A stretch of DNA of 9,773 nt, from the NCBI GenBank assembly GCA_964484515.1, contig CAZAGT010000185.1:1-9773 (forward strand), in the 5' to 3' direction. The stretch comes from CAZAGT01 sp964484515. Its GTDB lineage: Bacteria; Desulfobacterota; DSM-4660; Desulfatiglandales; HGW-15. The position numbers and the translations under genes were made by a program. Under the pieces are notes generated by a model. That model worked only from the letters and a program-made list of their open reading frames with translations. It searched no databases and had not been told where the DNA came from. Positions 1 through 6,968 of this stretch are shown here, piece by piece. Numbering within the stretch: the stretch's first letter is position 1; every line of letters starts with the position of its first letter.

Positions 1-1357
1 CAGGCTGGGGCCTCTGCGCGTGATGACCCCGGCGGAGCGGGAGCTGAGGGCTGACCTGGAACCCCTATTTCGGAACGGGGATCTCATCGAAATCCCCCAT
101 GAGGGATGGCTCACCAGCGCCGAGCTATTTGAGGCGAGCACAAGGAAAGGGCCGCCCTGGCGAATGGACGGATTCTACCGGTTGGCGCGTCGCGAAACAG
201 CGATATTGATGGAAGAGGGGAAGCCTCAAGGGGGAAAGTTGAGCTATGATGTGGAGAATCGACTCCCCTGGAAGGGCGAGCCGCCTGCGCCCGAACCGCC
301 CGTCTTCCCTGTCGATTCCATCAAGGCCGAGGTCGGTAGGCTTATAGAAAGTCATTTTTCGCACCATCCGGGCAAATTGAACCTGAAGGCTTTGCCGTCC
401 ACCGCAAAGGACGCTGAAAAGCTTTGGACGTGGGCCAAACAGGAATGCCTGCCCGTGTTCGGGCCTTACGAAGACGCGATGTCGATTTATTCCCACGGCC
501 TGTTCCATACCCGGATTTCAGCGCTCTTGAACATCCACCGGCTCCTGCCGGCGCGAGTGGTCAACGACGCCACCAGAATGAAGCTTCCTCTGCCAAGCAA
601 AGAAGGTTTTGTCAGACAGGTCCTCGGGTGGCGTGAGTTTGTCCATCACGTTCACCGAGACACTGACGGATTTCGAAAGCTCCCCGGCGGCAGTCCCGCC
701 ATTAACAAAGGAGCGGGAGACGGTGGGTACAGGCGCTGGGCGGGTAAGGTCTGGAAACAGAAGCAAACCAAGTCGGACCCTGACGGCGGCGCGCTGCCTT
801 GTGCGTTGACCTGTGAAACGCCACTGGCACCGGCCTTTTGGGGCACGCGGACGGGACTCAACTGCCTTGATCACGTGGTTTCCACGGTCTGGCTTGAGGG
901 TTACAGTCATCACATCACGAGACTCATGATTCTGGCCAATATTGCGACGCTGCTTGACATATCGCCCCGTGAATTGACCGACTGGTTTTGGGTAGCCTAT
1001 GCGGACGCCTATGACTGGGTCGTGGAGCCGAACGTCCTCGGCATGGGGACCTACGCGCTCGGCGATCTGATGACGACCAAGCCTTATGTCTCCGGGGCCG
1101 CCTATATCTCGCGAATGAGTGACTATTGCGACGAATGCACCTTTAATCCCAAAGACAACTGTCCGATCACGAACCTCTATTGGGCATTCCTGGGCAGGCA
1201 TGAAGCCAAGTTAAAGCATAACCCGCGCTTAAGACTGCCACTCGCCTCCCTCCGCAAGCGGGCCCCTTTGCAACGCCGAAAAGATCGATCTGTGTTTGAG
1301 ATCGTACGAGACAGACTGGTCGCCGCTGAGGAGATCAGTCCAGCGAGTTTTTCCTAG
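1..1357 (+). CDS. Iron-sulfur (6-4)-type photolyase / cryptochrome-like protein, 5'-truncated by the window
   Basis: Light-driven flavoprotein of the FeS-BCP/PhrB family, which repairs UV (6-4) photoproducts using FAD and a 4Fe-4S cluster. The frame is open back to base 2, so the true start and most of the N-terminal antenna domain lie outside; the GTG at 20 is an internal codon. Residues below are counted from that GTG (445 residues). Seen: the family signature GG-x-SYD-x-ENR near 71-81, the FAD-binding helical domain from about 170 on, and four cluster cysteines C282, C370, C373 and C381. H297-H298-x-x-R301 matches the PhrB HHxxR lesion-site motif. W274 and W322 align with PhrB W342 and W390. 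The C282-C370 spacing of 88 equals that of Agrobacterium PhrB as I recall it. Odd points: only seven residues separate C373 and C381 (12 in PhrB), and F323 stands where PhrB has Y391. It converges on the next gene, 41 bases away. Family assignment is firm; lesion specificity is inferred. Confidence 0.95.
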   Translation, partial: RLGPLRVMTPAERELRADLEPLFRNGDLIEIPHEGWLTSAELFEASTRKGPPWRMDGFYRLARRETAILMEEGKPQGGKLSYDVENRLPWKGEPPAPEPPVFPVDSIKAEVGRLIESHFSHHPGKLNLKALPSTAKDAEKLWTWAKQECLPVFGPYEDAMSIYSHGLFHTRISALLNIHRLLPARVVNDATRMKLPLPSKEGFVRQVLGWREFVHHVHRDTDGFRKLPGGSPAINKGAGDGGYRRWAGKVWKQKQTKSDPDGGALPCALTCETPLAPAFWGTRTGLNCLDHVVSTVWLEGYSHHITRLMILANIATLLDISPRELTDWFWVAYADAYDWVVEPNVLGMGTYALGDLMTTKPYVSGAAYISRMSDYCDECTFNPKDNCPITNLYWAFLGRHEAKLKHNPRLRLPLASLRKRAPLQRRKDRSVFEIVRDRLVAAEEISPASFS

Positions 1358-1398
1358 CGCCCCCATCTGAGTCCAAAAACGGCTCATCTCGCCAGACC

Positions 1399-2640
1399 TT
1401 AGACGCCCTTCAGGTATTCTCGGATCATCAATGCAGCACTGCTCCCTTCACCAGCGGCGCTGACGACCTGTTTCGTGCTCGTGTCACGTACGTCGCCGGC
1501 CGCGAAGATCCCGGGCACACTCGTCTCCAACAGAAGGGGATCACGATCTTCGAATCCGGTGGGGCGTTCCTTCTGGTGCATCAGGGCATGCCCCGTGATC
1601 ACAAATCCCCACCTGTCCAAGCGGACTCCGCTCCCTTCGAGGTAGGCCGTGTTCGGCAACAATCCAATGAAGATGAAGGCGCCGTCAATCGGCATCACCT
1701 CGCTGGTCCCGGTCTGCGAGTTCTTGACCTTCAATTCCTTTAGTTTTGAATCCTTGCCGATGAATTCCTCGACCTCCGTGTGCCAGCGGACATCGATTTT
1801 GGCGTTACTCAGCACGCTTTCCTGGATGATCTGGGAGGCCTTGAATGCACCCTTGCGAACGAGGATGGTGACGTGATCCGCAAATTTGGTGAGGAGCAGG
1901 CTCTCTTCGGCCGCACTATTGCCTCCGCCCACGACGGCGATGCGCTTGCCTTTGTAGAAGGGGCCGTCACAGGTCGCGCAGAAGTGAACGCCGGCTCCGA
2001 GGTAGTCATCCTCACCAGGCACGTTCAACCTCTTGTAGCGGCTGCCGGTGGTGATGAGTACGGCAGAGCTGCTGTATTGACTGCCGTCAACCGTTTTCAC
2101 GCAGTGGTAGTTATCGTGGGTCGTGATCTCCTTTACCTCCTGGGCCTCCAGGAGTTCGACGCCGAACCGTTCCGCCTGTTGGCGCAGCCGCTGTGAAAAA
2201 TCAATCCCGGCGACACCATCTGGAAAACCAGGCATATTATCCAGTTTTTCGGTGCCTGCGGCTTGGCCGCCGAACGCGGCGCGTTCGATGACGAGCGTAT
2301 CGATGGCCTCGCGAGCCGTGTAAATCGCCGCTGTGAGGCCTGCCGGGCCGCCTCCAAGAACGATCACGTCGTAATGGCTTCGGGACGCCTTCGTCTTTAA
2401 ACCTAATTTGTCAGCCAGTTCAGCGTTCGTGGGCTCAACCAGAAAGGATCCATCGGCGAAGGTGATGGTCGGGATGATACGCTTGCCATCGTTCTTTTCG
2501 ATTACGAATTGCTCTGCCTCCTTGTCCTGTTCGATGTCTACCCAGACATACGGAATTTGGTGTTCACCGAGAAACTGTTTGCTGCGGCGGCAGTCCGGGC
2601 ACCAGTGTGCCCCGTAAACGGTGATTTCCGCTTGTGCCAT
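1399..2640 (-). CDS. Mycoredoxin-like glutaredoxin domain fused to thioredoxin-reductase-like flavoprotein
   Basis: A 413-residue two-domain disulfide reductase, probably cytosolic. Residues 1-80 are a glutaredoxin fold with active site W13-CPDC (C14, C17), the cis-proline segment IIPT near 55-58 and FADGS at 61-65. It resembles actinobacterial mycoredoxin more than classical glutaredoxin. Residues about 89-413 are a low-molecular-weight thioredoxin-reductase-like module: FAD loop GGGPAG at 96-101, redox pair CATC at 221-224, NAD(P) loop GGGNSAAEE at 238-246, and the FAD-ribityl motif GIFAAGD at 377-383. The NADPH 2'-phosphate motif HRRxxxR of E. coli TrxB appears as VRKxxxK (261-267); the basic charges remain, so NADPH is plausible but unproven. 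About ten extra residues precede the final FAD motif, as in several non-classical TrxR-like enzymes. The likely reaction is electron transfer from NAD(P)H via FAD and CATC to the fused CPDC. The start is ATG 2640, with AAGGAG seven bases upstream; TTG 2658 would lie upstream of that Shine-Dalgarno site. Confidence 0.93.
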   Translation of the reverse strand: MAQAEITVYGAHWCPDCRRSKQFLGEHQIPYVWVDIEQDKEAEQFVIEKNDGKRIIPTITFADGSFLVEPTNAELADKLGLKTKASRSHYDVIVLGGGPAGLTAAIYTAREAIDTLVIERAAFGGQAAGTEKLDNMPGFPDGVAGIDFSQRLRQQAERFGVELLEAQEVKEITTHDNYHCVKTVDGSQYSSSAVLITTGSRYKRLNVPGEDDYLGAGVHFCATCDGPFYKGKRIAVVGGGNSAAEESLLLTKFADHVTILVRKGAFKASQIIQESVLSNAKIDVRWHTEVEEFIGKDSKLKELKVKNSQTGTSEVMPIDGAFIFIGLLPNTAYLEGSGVRLDRWGFVITGHALMHQKERPTGFEDRDPLLLETSVPGIFAAGDVRDTSTKQVVSAAGEGSSAALMIREYLKGV

Positions 2641-2647
2641 AAGTAGT

Positions 2648-2653
2648 CTCCTT
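2648..2653 (-). promoter_or_regulatory. Ribosome binding site of the glutaredoxin-thioredoxin reductase fusion
   Basis: On the minus strand AAGGAG lies seven bases before ATG 2640. It decides the start: the in-frame TTG at 2658 lies upstream of this site and has no comparable site of its own, so the protein is 413 rather than 419 residues. Confidence 0.85.
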
Positions 2654-2680
2654 TTCAATTATCGATCCGGCAACGTCATT

Positions 2681-2755
2681 GTCATTCCGGCCGGAGCGAA
2701 GCCAAGAGCCGGAATCCAGGCCCAACGTTGGATGCCGGATCAAGTCCGGTATGAC
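2681..2755. repeat. Nested palindromic intergenic repeat (REP/MITE-like)
   Basis: Two nested inverted repeats form a cruciform-capable unit. The outer arms GTCATTCCGG (2681-2690) and CCGGTATGAC (2746-2755) pair at 9 of 10 positions. The inner arms CCGGAATCCA (2709-2718) and TGGATGCCGG (2729-2738) also pair at 9 of 10. The GTCATTCCGG/GGAATCCAG vocabulary is typical of short palindromic repeats scattered between genes in many bacterial genomes; I recall the style, but no second copy exists in this window. It sits just upstream of the flavoenzyme start. It could be a non-autonomous mobile repeat or act as an RNA hairpin; there is no T-tract to make it a standard terminator. Confidence 0.7.
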
Positions 2756-2919
2756 AGGGTTCGCCCGTTGAGTTGCCGCTTCGGTAACACGATTTCCAGG
2801 TTTTCCGGCATTCTTTCGGTGTTCAATCCATCTTGGCCGGAGTCCTCACATCCACGTATGTCCGTAACGCCCGAATCTGGTGCATTCAGGCGTATCATTC
2901 TTTGCGAGCCTCAAAAAAT

Positions 2920-2948
2920 TTGACCGTCTAATAAGTAAGCTATATATT
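2920..2948 (+). promoter_or_regulatory. Sigma-70-type promoter of the four-gene operon
   Basis: A -35 box TTGACC (2920-2925) and a -10 box TATATT (2943-2948) each match the consensus at 5 of 6 positions, with an ideal 17-base spacer, in an AT-rich stretch. Transcription would start near 2955, giving a leader of about 27 bases before ATG 2982. A modest Shine-Dalgarno site (AAGTGAG, ending at 2973) lies eight bases before that ATG. No operator-like inverted repeat overlaps the boxes, so the sequence gives no sign of a specific regulator. Confidence 0.75.
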
Positions 2949-2981
2949 GTTAAACTTTACAATTCAAAGTGAGATTTCAAT

Positions 2982-4232
2982 ATGTCGGCTGAAAAAGGCA
3001 TCATCGCGCTTATGGGGTCGGGTGAGTTGACCGCCACGATGGTTGAGGTTCACAAGGAACTCCTTGCGCATGGAGCCGTCTCCCCGCAGGCCGTCTTCCT
3101 CGACACTCCAGCCGGCTTTCAACTCAATGTGGATCAGTTGTCGGAAAGGGCTGTGGATTATTTCCGCAGCCATGTCCGGCAAGACCTCTCCGTAGCCTCC
3201 TTTAAGTCAAGCGAATTCGCGACACCTTACGAGGCGGAGCAGGCCTTTCAGAGGCTGCGTCAGGCGGACTATGTTCTCATCGGTCCCGGGAGTCCTACCT
3301 ACGCTCTCCGTCAATGGCGGCAGTCGCCCATCCCTGATATCCTGATTGATCGGATCGAGACCGGAGGGTGCCTGGTGGCGGCCAGCGCGGCCGCGCTCAC
3401 GGTGGGGCGCTTCACGTTGCCGGTCTACGAGATCTACAAGGTGGGTCAGGATATTCATTGGGTGGAAGGAATGGATATCCTGGAACACTTCGGGTTTAAC
3501 CTGGTCGTGGTGCCCCATTGGAACAACGCGGAGGGAGGCAATCATGATACTCGTTTTTGTTATATGGGGGCACCTCGTTTCAAGCAGTTGGAGGCCCTGC
3601 TGCCGGAAGACACCGGCATTTTTGGTCTTGACGAACACACGGCCTGCCTGATCGATTTTGAGAAGCAGGAAGCGGAGATCAGGGGAATCGGCTCCGCGAC
3701 GCTTCGCCTGCGTGACGCGGAGATCCGTTTTGAGAAAGGCGACCGATTTCCCATCGAGGTCCTCCGGGGAGGGGAGGTCGAGAAGGACTGGCAACAGGTC
3801 GCCGCAGAAGAAGCGTCTATATCCTCTGTTTCGAAAACAAAAGGGAGTTCCTTTTGGGAAAAGGTCCACGCTGTTGAAGCCACATTTCGGGAGGGTCTGG
3901 AAAATCACGAACCAAGAGAGACCACGAACGCCCTGCTGGAGCTGGATCGCATGATTTGGGCGGCTCAGGAAGACCTGGAAAACAGTGAGTACATCTCCCA
4001 AGCGCGGGATATCTTGCGCGAGCTGATCGTCGCGTTGGGGACGAAACTCGAAATATCACCGCGAGACAGGCAGGAATGCCTTGCTCCGTTGGTGCAGGAG
4101 CTCCTGGATTTGAGAGAGGCCTTCAGGGGGGCGAAACAATGGAAGGACGCTGATGCGATTCGCGAAACTCTCACGCGGGCAAGTATCGTGGTGGAAGACA
4201 CTAAGGAAGGTCCAATATGGCGCTTCGAGTAA
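2982..4232 (+). CDS. S51/class I amidotransferase-like protein fused to cysteinyl-tRNA synthetase C-terminal domain
   Basis: A 416-residue two-part protein and the first gene of the operon. Residues about 5-265 have the class I glutamine amidotransferase/peptidase S51 fold: MGSGE at 11-15, the strand-turn GPGSPTYALRQW at 101-112, a nucleophile-elbow position AASAAA (133-138, S135) where S51 peptidases usually have GxSAGA, and VVPHW-x4-GG at 176-186 (H179). Residues about 292-416 resemble the C-terminal part of CysRS: a helical bundle, then EAFRGAKQWKDADAIRETL (379-397), VVEDTKEGPIWR (403-414), corresponding to the KDW-x2-AD-x2-RD-x-L and LED-x3-GT-x-WR signature. The HIGH and KMSKS catalytic domain of CysRS is absent, as is the DDDxNTP motif of its helical domain. 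It may therefore bind tRNA or another nucleic acid, or use the domain only structurally, while the N-terminal half acts as a hydrolase or is degenerate. Starts at ATG 2982, 27 bases after the predicted transcription start. Substrate unknown. Confidence 0.9.
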   Translation: MSAEKGIIALMGSGELTATMVEVHKELLAHGAVSPQAVFLDTPAGFQLNVDQLSERAVDYFRSHVRQDLSVASFKSSEFATPYEAEQAFQRLRQADYVLIGPGSPTYALRQWRQSPIPDILIDRIETGGCLVAASAAALTVGRFTLPVYEIYKVGQDIHWVEGMDILEHFGFNLVVVPHWNNAEGGNHDTRFCYMGAPRFKQLEALLPEDTGIFGLDEHTACLIDFEKQEAEIRGIGSATLRLRDAEIRFEKGDRFPIEVLRGGEVEKDWQQVAAEEASISSVSKTKGSSFWEKVHAVEATFREGLENHEPRETTNALLELDRMIWAAQEDLENSEYISQARDILRELIVALGTKLEISPRDRQECLAPLVQELLDLREAFRGAKQWKDADAIRETLTRASIVVEDTKEGPIWRFE

Positions 4233-4260
4233 AGGATCAGGGTAGAAGTGGAGAGCAATA

Positions 4261-5913
4261 ATGATCGCCCATCCCCCCACCATCGTTCTCTTCGTAATCG
4301 ATGAAGGGGTATCGTCTCTAAAATCCCTTTGCTCGTACTTGAGATCGATTCCCCACCTTCAACTCGTCGTCGAACCTCAATTGCCGCATGACTTAAGCCC
4401 TTACGATGTCATCGTGACATCAGAGACGGCAGCATACGCAGACAACCACGATCACCTGCGGCAATTCGTTCAGCAAGGAGGCGGTTGGGTCGGGCTCGTT
4501 CACCTTTCAGAGGGGCCTCTGCCAGAGCTGTTCGGTGTTCAACCGTCTCCTGTGGGGCCGGCGGCCGAGCTGCGTGTGATCTTTCAAAACTCGAGTCACA
4601 CGATGGCCAAACGCCTCCCGGACGCGGTTTATTTGAACGGTCGCTACCAATGTCTGGAACAAACGGCAGAGGACACAGAGGTCGTGCTCTACGCTGATTG
4701 GCGCTACCAGCACAGCCCCGTCCTCGTTTGTCGGAGGATAGGTGAGGGCAGCGCGGTTTGCACCACGCTCCAAGCCTACGATAATTCGGTTTTGCAGCAG
4801 ATTCTTTACCGCATCATTCGCGGAACAGCCAATCAACCGGAAACCAATCGGAGCTTGGGAGTTGCCATCCTCGGTTACTCGCCTTTCGTGGGCCAAGACC
4901 ATTGTGCCGGGGTGGAGGCGACAGACGGTTTGGATCTTCGTGCGGCCTGTGACGTGAGCCCGGAGCGGTTGAAACAGGCCCAGAGGGACTTTCCGACATT
5001 GAGAGTCCTTGAGTCGGCGGATGACCTCGCAGACGCCCCTGATATTGATGTGGTCATCATCGCCACCCCACCGAATACCCATGCGAAGTTGGCCATCCGG
5101 ATGATGGCGAGCGGCAAACACGTGCTCTGCGAAAAACCTTTGGCCCTGAGCCTGAAAGACGTTGAGTCGATGGTCACAATGGCCGATGAACAGCAGGTCC
5201 ATCTGAGTTGCCATCAAAACCGGCGGTGGGACGTGGATTACCTGGCGATCAAACAGGCCCTGAAGGAGGGGCTTATCGGCGAACTCTTCTATATGGAGAC
5301 ATTTGTTGGCGGTTTTGCCCACCCTTGCGGTTACTGGCATTCACATGAGGCCGTCTCGGGCGGTACGACCTTCGATTGGGGTGGGCATTATCTCGATTGG
5401 ATGGTGAGCCTCATCCCCGAACCGGTGACCCAAGTCATCGGCACACGCCACAAACGTGTTTGGCATGACGTCACTAACGCCGATCAGGAGCGTATCCAAA
5501 TCCGATTCAAAGGGGGGCAAGAGGCTGAATTCACGCATTCCGACATCGCTGCGGCCCGCAAGCCGAAGTGGTATCTTCTGGGTACCGGGGGTGCCATCGT
5601 GGGGAATTGGCGGGATGTTACCGAATACGAGATCGACCCGGTCCTGTACTTCCACCGCCACGACATCCCCCCTACGGAAATGGTGCCGGATCTGACCTTA
5701 CACCGCAGGCACCCGTCGGGACAGATCGTGGCTCAAAAGCTGGCGCTGCCGGAACGACAACATCATTTGCTCTACCGGAATTTGGCTGATCATTTGCTCA
5801 CCGGGGAGCCGATCGAGGCCCCACTTGAACAGTCGGTGCTGGTGGTTGCGATCCTCGAAGCGGCCGCAAGGTCCGCGGAGAGGGGAAGCAGTGTGGAGAC
5901 CCTGAATGTCTGA
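4261..5913 (+). CDS. ThuA-like domain fused to Gfo/Idh/MocA oxidoreductase
   Basis: A 550-residue fusion. Residues about 6-188 resemble the ThuA (trehalose utilisation) class I amidotransferase-like domain: GGGWVGLVHLSEG at 73-85 matches the family's GGG-x-VGLH segment (H81), and HSPVLVCRRIGEGSAVCTTL (151-170) matches its conserved late strands. Residues about 198-545 are a Gfo/Idh/MocA dehydrogenase: a Rossmann start VAILG (201-205), CEKPL with EKP at 291-293 (catalytic K292), and DWGGHYLD at 372-379 (H376, D379). The dinucleotide loop is unusual, GYSPFVG instead of GxGxxG. In ThuAB systems a ThuA protein and a ThuB Gfo/Idh/MocA enzyme act together in 3-keto-disaccharide metabolism; this gene joins the two types in one chain. 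Expected role: NAD(P)-dependent oxidation or reduction of a sugar, cyclitol or glycoside; substrate unknown. ATG 4261 has GGAG seven bases upstream. The stop overlaps the next gene by eight bases, suggesting translational coupling. Confidence 0.92.
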   Translation: MIAHPPTIVLFVIDEGVSSLKSLCSYLRSIPHLQLVVEPQLPHDLSPYDVIVTSETAAYADNHDHLRQFVQQGGGWVGLVHLSEGPLPELFGVQPSPVGPAAELRVIFQNSSHTMAKRLPDAVYLNGRYQCLEQTAEDTEVVLYADWRYQHSPVLVCRRIGEGSAVCTTLQAYDNSVLQQILYRIIRGTANQPETNRSLGVAILGYSPFVGQDHCAGVEATDGLDLRAACDVSPERLKQAQRDFPTLRVLESADDLADAPDIDVVIIATPPNTHAKLAIRMMASGKHVLCEKPLALSLKDVESMVTMADEQQVHLSCHQNRRWDVDYLAIKQALKEGLIGELFYMETFVGGFAHPCGYWHSHEAVSGGTTFDWGGHYLDWMVSLIPEPVTQVIGTRHKRVWHDVTNADQERIQIRFKGGQEAEFTHSDIAAARKPKWYLLGTGGAIVGNWRDVTEYEIDPVLYFHRHDIPPTEMVPDLTLHRRHPSGQIVAQKLALPERQHHLLYRNLADHLLTGEPIEAPLEQSVLVVAILEAAARSAERGSSVETLNV

Positions 5914-6928
5914 GAGAGTGAAGTGGGGCGTGATGGGCAATGCCACTATCGCTCGCATGTGTGTAATCCCGGCAATCCAGAAATCCCGCAACGGCAAGGT
6001 TCACGCACTCGCAACGAGTTCCGTCGAGCGTGCCCAGGAGGTGGCTGCTGATAACGAGATCCCGCATCTCTATGAGGGTTATGAGGCATTGATCGACGAT
6101 CCCAAGATTGAGGCGCTCTATGTTCCGCTGCCCAATCACTTGCATCATGGTTGGACGATCAAGGCCCTCCAGGCTGGCAAACACGTTCTGTGCGAAAAAC
6201 CCTTGGCCTGCAACGCGGCCGAAGCTCAAGAGATGGCGGATGCGGCCGAAGATGCGGGGCGATTGCTGATGGAGGCCTTTATGTATCGCTTCCATCCCCG
6301 CACGCAGCGTATCAAGCAGCTGATTGCCGAGGGGTCGATTGGGGCACCTTGCCTGCTCCGATCTGCCTTCTGCTATCACATTGGAGATGACCTGCTGGAG
6401 AACACCTCTTGCGCGCGCCTGAAGCCGGAGATGGGCGGGGGCGCCCTACTGGATGTCGGGTGTTACAGCGTCAGCCTGAGCCGTTGGCTGTTGGGTGCGG
6501 AGCCGACTCAAATCCAGGGGCAGGCCATTTATCATTCCTGCGGTGTTGATGTCCATTACGTGGGGTCGTTGCGTTTTCAGGACAACGCCCTAGCGACGCT
6601 GGAAGCGAGCTTTATATCAGCGCTGCAGCAGACGTACAGCGTGATCGGCAGCGAGGGAGCGATCGAGCTGCCCCACGATGCATTCATCCCTTGGGAGAAA
6701 GATGCTATTTTCACGTTACGCCACCAGGATGAGGAAGAGGGCAGGGAACACGTAACCGGCGGCGCTGATGAGTATCAACTCATGGTCGAGCACTTCGCCG
6801 ACGCGGTCTTGGGCAGGGAGGAGCTGGCCTTCAAGCCCGATGATAGTGTCCAAAACATGCGCGTGCTTGACGCCCTCGCTGAATCCGCGCGATCGAGCTC
6901 CCTCATTAGGATGCCCACTGCCTGTTGA
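5906..6928 (+). CDS. Gfo/Idh/MocA family NAD(P)-dependent sugar oxidoreductase
   Basis: A 340-residue stand-alone member of the glucose-fructose oxidoreductase/dihydrodiol dehydrogenase branch. Seen: N-terminal Rossmann loop GVMGNATIA (8-16), the EKP motif at 97-99 (K98), AFMYRFHP at 124-131, and the signature GGGALLDVGCYSV at 177-189, with D183 and Y187 in the positions that act in catalysis in this branch. There is no signal peptide, so it is cytosolic, unlike periplasmic GFOR. Length is normal for the family. It is a distant paralogue of the C-terminal half of the preceding gene and overlaps that gene's stop; its ATG at 5906 has GGAG seven bases upstream inside the preceding gene. The pairing suggests sequential or reciprocal redox steps on one sugar or cyclitol (for example oxidation, then reduction after modification), but the substrate cannot be read from the sequence. 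Xylose or glucose dehydrogenase activity are alternatives. Confidence 0.93.
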   Translation: MSERVKWGVMGNATIARMCVIPAIQKSRNGKVHALATSSVERAQEVAADNEIPHLYEGYEALIDDPKIEALYVPLPNHLHHGWTIKALQAGKHVLCEKPLACNAAEAQEMADAAEDAGRLLMEAFMYRFHPRTQRIKQLIAEGSIGAPCLLRSAFCYHIGDDLLENTSCARLKPEMGGGALLDVGCYSVSLSRWLLGAEPTQIQGQAIYHSCGVDVHYVGSLRFQDNALATLEASFISALQQTYSVIGSEGAIELPHDAFIPWEKDAIFTLRHQDEEEGREHVTGGADEYQLMVEHFADAVLGREELAFKPDDSVQNMRVLDALAESARSSSLIRMPTAC

Positions 6929-6968
6929 AGACTATTTCGTTATCGAACCGGAGAGGTAGATAGAAACT

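Larger units (their letters stand above)
2641..2981. other. Divergent intergenic region holding a palindromic repeat and a promoter
   Basis: This 341-base gap separates the minus-strand flavoenzyme from the plus-strand operon. It holds the flavoenzyme's ribosome binding site, the palindromic repeat at 2681-2755, and the operon promoter at 2920-2948. Between the repeat and the promoter (2756-2919) I see no gene, strong hairpin or recognisable operator. The last 75 bases are clearly AT-richer than the rest, as expected of a promoter. An open plus-strand frame crosses the repeat and reads into the promoter; it has no family resemblance and I do not regard it as coding. Confidence 0.75.

Noticed and set aside
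1368..1386. Small hairpin between the convergent photolyase and flavoenzyme genes.
   Set aside because: Only six base pairs with one G-T, and no T-tract on either strand; not a credible terminator.
2658..2685. A possible minus-strand promoter for the flavoenzyme: ATGACA (2680-2685) and GATAAT (2658-2663), 16 bases apart, with the -35 box partly inside the palindromic repeat.
   Set aside because: Transcription would start near 2651, inside the Shine-Dalgarno site at 2648-2653, leaving the mRNA without a usable ribosome site.
2982..4232. Calling the first operon gene cyanophycinase or cysteinyl-tRNA synthetase.
   Set aside because: Only the fold of S51 and only the C-terminal part of CysRS are present; the elbow differs from cyanophycinase and the HIGH/KMSKS core is absent.
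4507..5340. Long minus-strand open frames opposite the operon genes and the photolyase (also 3207-4001 and 518-1201).
   Set aside because: They lie antisense to genes with clear catalytic motifs and have no family resemblance; expected shadows of coding sequence in GC-rich DNA.
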